NCBI GenBank assembly: GCA_001931905.2
Contig: MSJI02000105.1
Location: 1-30,098 of the forward strand
Length of the DNA stretch: 30,098 bases
Source: Cladosporium sp. IMV 00045
Lineage: Eukaryota; Ascomycota; Dothideomycetes; Cladosporiales; Cladosporiaceae
Direction: 5' to 3'
Part shown: piece by piece, positions 10,348 through 20,099 of the stretch
How positions within the stretch are numbered: the first letter of the stretch is position 1
Layout of the letters: every line of letters starts with the position of its first letter
Translations under genes and position numbers: made by a program
The notes under the pieces: model-generated
The model's database searches: none
Told to the model about the DNA's origin: nothing
Seen by the model: only the letters and a program-made list of their open reading frames with translations

Positions 10348-10919
10348 TTAAACATCAGACGGTTGCTGGACGAGGGGATTTGGTACTTTGTTGACGGGCC
10401 CGGGCCGGGGGGTGGGTACTGGGATTCGCGACGAATGGGATGATGCATTTGTTTGGATTGGATGATGGGGGTTTGGGTTTTTATTTCCATTTTTCATAGC
10501 GATGGTGTTCTTTCTTTTTTCGTGGGAATTTTGGTATCGGTCTTTTTGGAGCGCTGGCATAGAGGGAAAAGGTCACTTCATCGCGTTCGCTTTGGTGCTA
10601 CGCTCACGCGAGGCAGCTGGCGGCATTGGAAATGGGTATTGGCTGTGGGAAAGGAAGGGAAGGAAAAGGAACTCTGCTCTACGCCTAAAGATATTCTTAC
10701 GATCGTGAATGGAATGTTTGATCGATGACTTTCATACTGATATGCCATCTCAAATCGCATTACGTACCACACCCGGTCTCAGAATCCAGGGAACAGAGAG
10801 AAGAAAAGCGAGGCTCCGATGACGACGTTGTTTGACCCGGAAACACTCACATCCCGGAACCGCGCCAGGAAACAAGACGCGAGGGACCGACTCTCTCTCA
10901 CTTCACACCATCTGGGATT
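10348..10919. other. Convergent 3' interval
   Basis: These 572 bp lie between the arrestin stop and the stop of the minus-strand gene that ends at 10920. Part of it is G/T-rich (10380-10560). It holds both 3' UTRs and no gene I can support. Confidence 0.6.
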
Positions 10920-11909
10920 CTAGCTACTGAAACACGAGGCTAGAATTTCCACTCTGGCGAAATCCGTCGTCATGGGCACCTCGAACCAATTACCTTGCGG
11001 CATGTAGGATGTGTACCAGAATTGAATAGCGTTGTTCGATCTGAAGTTGACGGTCCATTGAGTTCGCCCGACGCCGACCATTCTGAACCGGAGCCTGGGA
11101 AGGGGGCTGAGCACCGGATACGGTATGTTGAAGTTGTTGATGTTTTCTATAACGCCGTCGTAGCCTTTGCCGGCGCAGAAATTGCCGTCCTCGCAGCCGA
11201 TCTGGTAGGCGAGGTAATTGCAGTTTTCGGGGGAATCGCCGTCGTTGGCTCTGATGTTGACGGTGAGGCTGTTGGTCATGTCCGGAGAGGGAGGTCGGGG
11301 CTCGGGACACTCGACGTCCCAGGACTCCCCGTTGCGGTCGGCGAAGAAGCTGACAGTGTCGTAGTCACAAATTCTGGCGCCTGTGTCGCGGGAGAAAAGG
11401 CACAAGGGACCGCCCCCTGCCAACTGCACGGTTGTTGCGTGGTCGGCCCAAACGATCATGAATATAGAACCCGCCCTTGTGAAGAACATGTCGTCGATGC
11501 TGACTTCTGGTCGACCGACGATCGCGGGCTGCGCGCCGTCTGGGCACATGCTTTGTATTTGGATATACAAAACCTCGTGCGGCCTTGGTGGGGGGCTTGG
11601 TGAGGGAGTTGGATCTGAAGACGTCTCTGAGCTTGAAGAGATAGACTCCGGTGTGCATGTGGGTGTTTGCATTTCGGTTGTTGTCAAGTACTGTGTCTCA
11701 GTGACAGTTATCACGTTACTGATAGTCGTGAGTTGCGTAGTGATTGCCGTCTGGACGACGGTCGTGATCGATCCACTGCCGTGTCCTGGGAGTACGATGT
11801 TTCTAACAGCAACGTAGGCTGGTGTTGAACAGGAGATTACGAAGAATATTGCTTGTGCTTCATCCGCTCGTAGTCGGACCTTGAGCGGAATCGTTGACCA
11901 GCTTTCCAT
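10920..11909 (-). CDS. Probable secreted or cell-surface protein with Thr/Ser/Pro stalk
   Basis: I do not recognise this family. From the first in-frame ATG at 11909 the frame gives 329 aa. It remains open upstream for about 80 codons without another ATG, so a spliced 5' exon is likely and the true N-terminus is unknown. Residues about 10-35 are mildly hydrophobic. Residues about 46-110 are a Thr/Val-rich then Ser/Pro-rich stretch (many TT, SSSS, PSPSPPP), as in O-glycosylated wall-protein stalks. Residues 111-329 form a Cys-containing region (MCPDG, PLCLF, ARICDYD, DVECPE, ENCNYLAYQIGCEDGNFCAG, ASCFSS) rich in aromatic and Asn residues, which suggests a disulfide-bonded extracellular module. 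Composition and length support a real gene; function is unknown. Confidence 0.6.
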   Translation of the reverse strand: MESWSTIPLKVRLRADEAQAIFFVISCSTPAYVAVRNIVLPGHGSGSITTVVQTAITTQLTTISNVITVTETQYLTTTEMQTPTCTPESISSSSETSSDPTPSPSPPPRPHEVLYIQIQSMCPDGAQPAIVGRPEVSIDDMFFTRAGSIFMIVWADHATTVQLAGGGPLCLFSRDTGARICDYDTVSFFADRNGESWDVECPEPRPPSPDMTNSLTVNIRANDGDSPENCNYLAYQIGCEDGNFCAGKGYDGVIENINNFNIPYPVLSPLPRLRFRMVGVGRTQWTVNFRSNNAIQFWYTSYMPQGNWFEVPMTTDFARVEILASCFSS

Positions 11910-13244
11910 GATCTTTTTGGGAGCGCCGCAAAGTGTCGGCCCAGTGCATATTCTCAAGGAGCATCTGGGAGGAGCCGCGTCGACCTGCGGTGAATGTTGT
12001 ACTTGGGCATCTATGCTGACTTGCCATCTTCCAGTGCTCGGTGCCGTAGCAATCTCGCTGATATTATGCTGTATTGGCCAGTCTGACTGTCGTTTGTCGT
12101 GACGAAACGCATCCGGATCGCCGAGACTGAGTAATCTAAGCGAGGTTAGATGATGATTTATCAGCTAAGAGTGCAATGCTCGTACAAAGGATCCCCAATT
12201 GTTGGCGCCGTCAATCGGGACATCTTGAGCGGGCTTGTGTTTGGAACTTTCAGCAAGTGTGAATAATGTGATCTGCGCCAAAAGACAGTTCAAGAAAATC
12301 ATGATCTTGCCTGCATTTCAGTTTGGAGGATTTGAAGTGACTACGCATCTCGTTCACGTAGCCTCGGGCACAGATATATCAGTCGCGTACACACATTCCT
12401 GGTCAGCCTCACAGGAGAAGCAGGAATGCGCGCCACCTAGATATCAGGAGATACCATCACCAGAATACACATTGATCTTGAAGAGGCTCAGGGTGATCCG
12501 TCGCTTGCTACCAGCGGTGACTTCGGGCTGCCGATATGCGAATGAGAAAAGTCTCCACGCGCAGGGTGAAGCCTGCCGGAGCTGAAACGAAGTACACGCA
12601 GTAGAAAGAACGGATGTCTTCAGATATGCTAAACATTCGCTCATTCGCGAAACAACACGAGTCTGACATGTTCGTCGGGCACGCTGGACAGATCAGTTGC
12701 TATCAATATCATTGCATTGAGGAAAGAATCAGTAGAATTTCAGGGTGTCTCGCAAGTTCATCTCCAATTCCCTTGATAGAAAACATGATCATGAAATGAA
12801 GTTCAATTCAGCCCCAGATTCCGGAGCGGAGCGTCCGTTAGCCGCAGGTTCGATGCCCACGATGGCGGCGCCGATGATATCGATGGTGGCGTCGATGCCA
12901 CGATGCTGGTCGTCGATTGTGAAAAGGCAACGATCCATTAACAGTCTAGCCTTAAATTTCCTGACACGCAGAGTTTCTGCATACTTTGTTACCGTGAAAA
13001 TGCGCATCATCAAACATTGTCCCGACTGTCTTGGCCTTCCGCTCTTTGCGAGATCGCGATGCTGCTATCGCAGGCTTTGATGCTGCGCGATACTGGTTTC
13101 TTGTTTGTTTCCTAACATACTCTTTGGCCTCCTTGACTTGAAGGTCATCTTGAACGCTTTACGAGTACAGATTCTGCTGTACTGTGTCATCGACCTCAAA
13201 CGCGCACACTATTTCCAGGAATTTATCGACCAGCCGGACTTCGT
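11910..13244. other. Intergenic, nothing convincing
   Basis: This should contain the promoter, and possibly a first exon, of the minus-strand stalk-protein gene. The frame of that gene stays open back to a TAG near 12172. The remaining short frames have no recognisable features. Confidence 0.5.
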
Positions 13245-13553
13245 ATGCAAGATCACGCACACCCGACCAGGCCGAACCCCGTGCCTATACAAGATGAAGA
13301 TGACACGAATAGCGACACATCTCTTGACTCCAGCTCTTCTGGACCAAGCAGCCCTGGCTCGCCAGACATATGTCCCTTACCCGAGGATGTCAGGTGTTCT
13401 CGCTGTCGCGCCACAGTCAGTACGGGCATCAGAACTGGACACCGCGCCATGTTGAACTACGGTCTGAATCTCTGGTATTGCTCGCGCTGTGCTGCCCTGG
13501 TTGGATGGCCGCCACATCCAAACCTCACTCAGCCTGGAAGCCCAACAGCTTGA
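13245..13553 (+). CDS. Small protein with two CxxC pairs (possible zinc ribbon)
   Basis: This is a 102-aa frame from an ATG. The N-terminal half is acidic and Ser/Pro-rich (SLDSSSSGPSSPGSP). The C-terminal half has CSRC at 51-54 and YCSRC (Cys 79 and 82), with the compact sequence GHRAMLNYGLNLW between them. Four Cys in two CxxC knuckles about 24 residues apart fit a small zinc-ribbon fold. I do not recognise the family. The composition is more protein-like than the overlapping frames, but it could also be one exon of a longer gene. Confidence 0.45.
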   Translation: MQDHAHPTRPNPVPIQDEDDTNSDTSLDSSSSGPSSPGSPDICPLPEDVRCSRCRATVSTGIRTGHRAMLNYGLNLWYCSRCAALVGWPPHPNLTQPGSPTA

Positions 13554-15458
13554 TTTTTGCTGGCCGCCTGAACACGATTTCATCCCGCCTATTCCCCATT
13601 GGAGACTCCGCCAAGCAATGGTAATCATACTTGCACATGCACCACGTTGCTCATTCAAGCATCCAGCGAGAGGAAACTGGAAACCCCATCAACTTGCTGT
13701 CTGCGCACGGAAACATGGAACGACGCGGTTTGTTATCACCAATGCTGTGACAGCCTTCTTTGAAGAGGATTGCGCAAAGTTGTTGATCGGCCTATCGGCG
13801 GAGCTTTGTGGAGCCCTAGCAGCAGAAGCATCGCCTCGATCTGGACGATCTATCGTCGATCGCGCTCCGTGCACGCACAACGCTTGCCTCCGGGCATTCG
13901 GCGCGCGTCGCGTTTTGCTCCTCGGTAGCGTGTTGATTGCGACACTCTCATCACGATGGTCTGGCATGATTATTTCGTCAGGCTCACGACATTCTTGCCG
14001 CATCTGCAAGAATTTGACGAACAGCAAATATAACCTTTGCAATAGGCCTTGGTCGCACTCAGGACTCGCAGATGTTTTCACATCCTACACCAAGAGCACT
14101 TCTTCCTTAACGATCAAACACCTGCAACATCCTTGTTTCGATCCAAATCTGAACCAGCAGAGGTCACGCTATTGTCCAGGGCCATACATACACCATAGTC
14201 TTCATCGCCAACTCCACCTTGACAAAATATGTCCACCATCGGGCCCACCGTATGCCAATCACGGGCCTCCCCGTTCCCAGGCTACGTGCAAAGCTCTCTA
14301 CGCCACGTTGTCATGCAAGGCGACACACCCATCTGCGATGACACTCTGGCGCCAAACGAGCCACAGATGCCCTCTGCCTCGACGATAGCATCTAAAATGA
14401 GAACCCGAAGGATTCGCCGAGGAGCGAGCACAATCACCACCCGCGAGGCCGTCTTCAGTGCCCTAGGCTCAAGCGAACCTTTTGAACTCCTCCCTTTTCG
14501 ATCCTGAGAGGAGTTCCAACAACCAGTCAAGAAACACACCCTCTGGACGACAAGATCAACAGATCTTTCTCCGCCAACGATGTGGCACGCAAGCTCTCAA
14601 AACCGAAAAGCGCCCATCACTCTCCTTCCGACTACATAAACAATTATGCTTCGAGCGTTGAAGTACAGAACGGAAAGGTACAACACGCTGCCACTTCTTG
14701 GCCACCAGGCATCGCCGTATCTGTCCCTGGACAAGTGGTTGAGAGCCATCTCCCAGATCAGCTGGAGATGAGCCTCTAAAGTCGCATGAGATGATGGAGT
14801 TACGACAGAATCTGGAATGTTAATGATCATTACGATGAGATGACCGACATGAACTATAGCATAGATGATCGTAATTGAACTCATACTTTTGAAGTAATAA
14901 CTACATCATTCAGTGTCCGCGCCTTTCTGTGTAGAGAACGGGTTTGGTTTTGGTGTGGAACTCGTTTGGAGCGATTTGGTGTAACAACGTACCTTGCGTG
15001 TACCTAGGTATGCAGTTGTGATATATCCATGTGCATCTCTTATCTGAGATCGACTCGGACTATCGATCGGCATCAGGGTCGGGCCGGATCAAGCTAAGAA
15101 AACATCCTTCAGCGACATGAGCGGTCTATTGCTCGGCCCCTATGGACGTGGATATCAAACGCGATCTACTCAATCAATACTCTCTTCTGCACTCCTGGAA
15201 TTCTTCTCACCATCTGCTTGATCCAAGAACATGAACATTCACTTCAACTCTCGAGAATAACTCACTACCGCCTCACTCCACTGATCTAGGAGCCATCTCC
15301 GATCGGCAACGGCAAACTGCACATTCAGAGCACGGTGGCCAAATCAGCTCGTCGTCGTCGACCACCTGCAAATACCACGGAAGCCAGAAGCATGGCACCC
15401 GGCTGGCAGCTAAGACATCGCATACACCCAACCGACACGCGTCGGGTGCCAGGGCGCT
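13554..15458. other. Intergenic with open but unconvincing frames
   Basis: A 299-codon plus-strand frame (13489-14388) overlaps the small CxxC gene in another frame. It has random-looking, Ser/Cys/His/Arg-rich composition and no domain. A 92-codon frame at 14229-14507 is similarly weak. I call no gene here. Confidence 0.5.
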
Positions 15459-15887
15459 ATGCCCGAGAGGCATGCTCAGTATGAGGCACCCGGCTGCCGT
15501 CCTATGAGTATTATCGAACGCTGGCCCTGCAAGGTAGAGACGTGCCGGAACTACGGTCAGCTATGTTATTACGCGGTGTCGGATAGTGCAGAGGACCACC
15601 TTCCCATCCACAGTGTTGTCTTGCAATTCTGGCTGGCTGGCATCGCGCGTGGCGAGTGCACCGTCGAAGTGCCTCCGCGAGATATCATCGAGCAGTGGCA
15701 GCTGCAAAACTTGAGATCTCTGCAGCGGAGAGAAGAGCGGCGTGATGAGAAGGCCGAGCGAGCTGCGCGCAAGGAAGCTGCACGCAAGTCGTCCACTGCG
15801 AAATCATCGGCGAGGAAATCTTCCTCTGCGAAGTCACTCGCGAGGAAGTCCTCCACGGCAAAGTCACCCGCGCGCTCAAAGGCATGA
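15459..15887 (+). CDS. Small Cys-cluster protein with H1-like basic repeat tail
   Basis: This is a 142-aa frame from the first in-frame ATG; the frame is closed by a TAA about 50 nt upstream. Residues 24-36 hold a small Cys cluster, C-x4-C-x6-C (CKVETCRNYGQLC). A predicted helical region with HLPIHSVVLQFWLAGIARGE follows, then a Glu/Arg-rich segment at about 88-106 that may form a coiled coil. The tail from 108 is three 10-residue repeats of the form ARKSSTAKSx plus a partial copy, very like linker-histone tails. It may bind nucleic acid, but that is inference from the tail alone. An upstream spliced exon is possible. The overlapping minus-strand frames mirror the repeat. Confidence 0.5.
   Translation: MPERHAQYEAPGCRPMSIIERWPCKVETCRNYGQLCYYAVSDSAEDHLPIHSVVLQFWLAGIARGECTVEVPPRDIIEQWQLQNLRSLQRREERRDEKAERAARKEAARKSSTAKSSARKSSSAKSLARKSSTAKSPARSKA
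15780..15869 (+). repeat. Three 30-nt tandem repeats encoding ARKSS(T/S)AKSx
   Basis: Copies lie at 15780-15809, 15810-15839 and 15840-15869, with a partial copy before the stop codon at 15885. They differ mainly at synonymous positions, which suggests the amino-acid sequence is being kept. Confidence 0.9.
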
Positions 15888-16199
15888 AGCGGTTCACGAG
15901 CCCCTGGTCGCTCCTCTCTTCACCGCTTCCTTTTACGTGTTCCTGGAACATCTCACCAACAGGCTTGCAATACTCACAGGCCTATGCATAAGAGCTGTCA
16001 TACCCGTGCCGTCTGGCCACCAGCTTCAGAGAACGTCGACGATACGGGCACACGTGCAAATGAGTGGCGACATTACTGCGATGACTCCGTGCCGTTTGAA
16101 AACCATGCGCCTGAGATACCGAGACAATGCTAGTGGCAAAGCACGAAGAAGCTGAAAGCTTTCTCTGAGAGCCAAGACGTCCATACGAATTGTTTTTCC

Positions 16200-16237
<38 letters not shown>

Positions 16238-16621
16238 NNNNNNNNNNNNNNNNNNNNNNNNNNNNNNNNNNNNNNNNNNNNNTTTTTTCTTCTCTAAATC
16301 ATGATACACGACATTGGACGTGTTACGCAGCGTTGATGACCTCGGAGTGATTGCATATGCGCAGCCGTTGTGGCACGCCGTTACATATACCTGGCTTTAG
16401 ATACCTAGGTAGACGCCGAAATATATTCTGTGACGACCACATGTAACGCAGACAGAAAGATACATTGTTCATTAATCGTAAGCAAGGAAATGCCCACAGG
16501 TGACGAAATCTACCTAAGCGCCGGCCATTGCAATCTGTGATCGAGAAAACCCGCAAAATCCCAAGAACTCCCTACCGTAGAAAGCCCAAAGCGCCATGTG
16601 TCCATCGCTACCAAAACGCTA
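15888..16621. other. Intergenic with poly(T) and assembly gap
   Basis: I see no gene here. The right part (16283-16621) is the 3' flank of the minus-strand flavoprotein/ankyrin gene. The poly(T)/N tract at 16206-16288 divides the interval. Confidence 0.6.
16206..16288. other. Poly(T) tract holding a 45-base N gap
   Basis: The tract has 32 T at 16206-16237, then N at 16238-16282, then 6 more T. The sequence is homopolymeric on both sides, so the gap is most simply an unresolved homopolymer of unknown true length. Read on the minus strand it is poly(A). Confidence 0.95.
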
Positions 16622-18394
16622 TCAACAATTCAAAAACTTCGTCTTCATCCACTCGCTAGTGCCCACTCCAAGGTTGAGCCCGTTTGTTGCCCACCACCTG
16701 CGCACTTGCATGCCTCTCACGCCTTCGTCGCCGTCCTCCAGAGCTTCTTCAACGTCGCAAGTCTTGTACTCGACCTTCAGACCTGACTGCTTCCACCACT
16801 CCAAGACGTTGACATTGCCGTTTTTGGTGGCACCGACCAAGACCTGATTGTCGAAGATCATCTTGTTGCCTTTTAGCTCGTGCCAAAGTGAGAGGATGTG
16901 TACGTGACCGTGGGTGGAAGCGAGCTTGGCGACCGCATCCTCGTTGCCAAAGTCGATACCCGAGTCCAGCCACCAACGGACGACATCCAAGTGCCCATTC
17001 TGCGTGGCGAAAACGATGCTCTTCCCGGGCTTCAGCCTGACCTTGGAACTGTCCACGCTTGCATTGCTGTCGTCCACGGTTGCGGACTGGGCCTTCCACC
17101 ACTCGAGTACTTGCAGATGCCCCTGGCTACTAGCCTGTTCGAGGGCGGCTTCGGTAAACTTGAGCGGGAGACCAGAGTGCTGCCACCATTCTAGCACGTG
17201 GACGAATCCGGAGCGAGAGGCACCGTCTAGCGCTTCCGTGTTGTACTCTTTGGTAAGGAAAGATGGCGAGGTTCGCCAGAATTCGAGGATTTCGGTGCGG
17301 CCAAATACAGAAGATGCTTTGTCAGGCAAAAAGGTATGTCCGAAGGTCGCCCAGAACAAATCGCGGTGGTTGGCCTCCAAGTGAGCGAGTAAGTCGGTCA
17401 TGGCGAAGCGCATGATCAGCTTGATGCATAGCTTGGAGAACCATCGTGGCACGCTATGTGTGGCTATGAAGTGCTTTACATCTTCCAGGTTGCCTCTCAG
17501 GATGATAAGCTCAAGCGCTTCCATGTAGTTGCGGGGACCCTGAGGGCTCGTATGCGAGGTCCAGTCGGCAGGAGGCGTCAGGTTCGTGTATATGTGCAAG
17601 GTTTGCGCCAGCTCCCAGTCACCAGCGAAGTCCATAACTATCGACCAAAGCTCTGGTGGAAGCTGGTTTTTCGAGTACTCTGCGTTGCTTGAGATTACTT
17701 GTCTCTGACTAGGGGAGACTTCGATGTCTTGCCCGATATTCAAGAGGTCGATTTGGTTGCGCACCGCACTGGTCGCATCTTCCACGGCCTCCCATGAAGT
17801 GACAGTCTTTCGGTTGTCTTCGAATGTCCATAGAAGAGGTTGCAATACGTGTATCCAATTCCACTTGCGGCGGATTTTCGTCAGCTGCTTCTTGGTCATC
17901 GGATTCTCCCACATGAGCTCCGACATTCCCGGGACCATGAGTATCTTCTTCGACACGTTCCAGCTGCGCAAGATCTCGAGCAACAGATTGTCCGTGCAGC
18001 CGTGCAGCATCTTGGCCAGGTTGTTCGCATCTATGGGCGCCAGAACCAACAGATCCGCCCATTCGCATAGCTCCACCGCCTCTTGCTCAACCTCTGCGAC
18101 ATCCCTCACGGCGGACTGTCTTTTCAGGTTTGGTACAGCCGTGCAAAATGACGACGCCTTGATGAGATCTTGTCCTCGGTAGCCTTCGTCTAGGACTGCG
18201 CGTATGGAGATATCGGGGAGTTCGGCTAGTTGATGCAAGAGGTCCTCGATTATTCTTGGGTTAGTGCATCCGCTGGAAGCAAAGACGACGTTGAGCTCGC
18301 GGTTGCGGTGGATATGGTTGATGCCAGGCGGTACGATGGGCGGCTTCCTGTGGGGTCGACTGCTACCGCCCTGTTGGTGGCTCGACGAGGCCAT
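16622..18394 (-). CDS. HAL3/PPCDC-like flavoprotein fused to F-box-like segment and ankyrin-like repeats
   Basis: This is one uninterrupted 590-aa frame from an ATG. Residues about 33-190 resemble the HFCD flavoprotein family (HAL3, phosphopantothenoylcysteine decarboxylase). The matches are VVFASSGCTN (36-45) at the flavin phosphate site, WADLLVLAPIDANNLAK (112-128), CTDNLL, and MVPGMSELMWENPMT (153-167) at the PAMN position. From family knowledge of plant HAL3a, the catalytic His (before I/V-E-L..WAD) is replaced by Ala/Val here, the Asn of PAMN by Ser, and the Cys-Gly-Asp loop is absent, so decarboxylase activity is unlikely. Residues about 243-270 (LPPELWSIVMDFAGDW) look F-box-like. Residues about 290-575 hold degenerate ankyrin-like units with a recurrent GHLxVLEWW motif near 401, 430, 472, 501, 531 and 565. 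No signal peptide or membrane segment is seen. It is divergent from fphA. Family knowledge supports each part; the role of the fusion is unknown. Confidence 0.85.
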   Translation of the reverse strand: MASSSHQQGGSSRPHRKPPIVPPGINHIHRNRELNVVFASSGCTNPRIIEDLLHQLAELPDISIRAVLDEGYRGQDLIKASSFCTAVPNLKRQSAVRDVAEVEQEAVELCEWADLLVLAPIDANNLAKMLHGCTDNLLLEILRSWNVSKKILMVPGMSELMWENPMTKKQLTKIRRKWNWIHVLQPLLWTFEDNRKTVTSWEAVEDATSAVRNQIDLLNIGQDIEVSPSQRQVISSNAEYSKNQLPPELWSIVMDFAGDWELAQTLHIYTNLTPPADWTSHTSPQGPRNYMEALELIILRGNLEDVKHFIATHSVPRWFSKLCIKLIMRFAMTDLLAHLEANHRDLFWATFGHTFLPDKASSVFGRTEILEFWRTSPSFLTKEYNTEALDGASRSGFVHVLEWWQHSGLPLKFTEAALEQASSQGHLQVLEWWKAQSATVDDSNASVDSSKVRLKPGKSIVFATQNGHLDVVRWWLDSGIDFGNEDAVAKLASTHGHVHILSLWHELKGNKMIFDNQVLVGATKNGNVNVLEWWKQSGLKVEYKTCDVEEALEDGDEGVRGMQVRRWWATNGLNLGVGTSEWMKTKFLNC

Positions 18395-20099
18395 AGAGGG
18401 CGGCTATACAGTGCGAGTGTGTATTGTGAGTTAGAGAGAGATGAGAATGATAGAATGTTGAACAGACGCAGCATGGAATAGCCGCCACCAGGCTTCCTCA
18501 CTTCACAATCGTCCGTAGAAGCAGAACACAACCCTAGGACCACGCACCTGGAGAAGGTTGTGCAAGGAAGGCTCGTCCCGCACCGCGGGGCTAGTCCGCA
18601 AATCGACAAAGCGATCTTGCGACGAAGCGCTACGGGGACACGGAGAGTACCCCTACTAGTCGAGACCGACGGCGAGATCGGATTCAGAGCGAGGACCCTC
18701 TCTTCCAGATGGCAAAACGCATGAGAGCCTTTGTAGCCCCTCCGATGCGATCATACTTCTGCTGCTCCATAGTAGTTTCACGCAACTTCACACCTACTCG
18801 TCGATGTCTCTCACCCAGCAGGATGTCAGAAAGCACCATACCGACGAGACTCCCTGTGCCTCACGGCAGAGCAGATTATGCTCAAGGATTTTCGACAGGG
18901 CTTTTCTTGTTGTGACTCAATGATGACGACAGAGTGACCCAATAGCAGCAGTTGGCGCGCAAATGAGACGGGCACCGCCAGATGGCGGCGAAGCGTACTG
19001 ACCCTTATCTCTCAGCTGATAATAATGTTCGGTTTTGCTACTACAGTAGCATGCCCACCTCGACCAGATTATCATTCACCTCCCAAGTATACGACTGCCA
19101 AAGGGTGCCCTACTTCTTCTTGCTGGGATCGGAGAGATCGCACGGGCAGAACGTCGATCGTCCTCCGCAGTAACCCAAACTGGTGGAAGGAATCTCGATC
19201 AGTCTGTACCTTAGACTAGTGCAAAGTTGCCACGCACGGCCGAGGATGGGAACCCGTAGACGGCCTCGACGGCGTGGATTACGTTGTCTGGCACAACAAT
19301 TCAAAAGCATCGCGAAATGCAGCATATCAAGGCACACGGTCGATTGCACACTTCGTATCCTAAGAATCGTCACTGTCTTCTCGTTAGATCTCCTCCAGAG
19401 AGATAGTAGTGTAGTCCACAAAATCCTCTCTTGATAGTTCCCGTGTTCGTCTTTCGCCATCGGTGATCCGCAAGCGTGCCTCCCCTCAAGCGTCAAACCA
19501 AGGGCGGGCTTGAACTCCCACTCACGCCACCCTGCGCTGGACACACCTCACTCGTCCTTCCTACTAGGCGTGCGCAGACTCTGCGGGATCGGACAATCGA
19601 CATCCACGCATCATACGTACAGAGAAGGCTCACTACTTCGGATGCATGCAGCCTCAGCCCAGCCGCTCCAGACTCGACCTCACGACTTCCTCTCCAACGC
19701 TACCTGCACATCCTCCAAGCTTGGACGCCGACCATCGCATACACTCAGCATCACGGACCCACACCTACCCACGAATCCTTGGAGCGCAGTCTTCACTACG
19801 CCAGTTGGCCTTGCTCGCCTTGCTTTTCGCTTCCCCAAAAGCACACCCATGTGAAGAGCAGACATTGTAGTACTGGTAGAGCTGGAGATTGCAGGGCTAT
19901 TAGGTCCTCCTACATGGGCAGGCAATAGAAGTTTGCCTCAAAAACATTTCGTCGAAAAGGGTTCTGGACCGCATATATCGGAAGAGGGAGATTTTGCCTG
20001 GCCATACAAGTATCGCCAAACACATCGCCTTTCCGCATAAAAGCAAGACGCGCGATTTGCACGGGACATCAAAGCCAGGATTGAGTGCCTTTGAGAGGG
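18395..20099. promoter_or_regulatory. Divergent flavoprotein-ankyrin / fphA promoter interval
   Basis: These 1.7 kb lie between two divergent starts and must contain both promoters and 5' leaders. Open frames in it (such as one near 19476-19928) are Ser/His/Arg-rich with no domain and look like leader sequence. Confidence 0.6.

Noticed and set aside
13489..14388. 299-codon plus-strand frame
   Set aside because: It overlaps the better small CxxC frame, has random Ser/Cys/His/Arg-rich composition, and shows no domain or repeated pattern.
14229..14507. 92-codon plus-strand frame starting MSTIGPT
   Set aside because: It starts with a proper ATG, but I see no domain, signal peptide or Cys pattern, and nothing separates it from chance.
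19476..19928. 150-codon frame upstream of fphA
   Set aside because: It lacks domain or protein-like composition and sits where the fphA leader should be.
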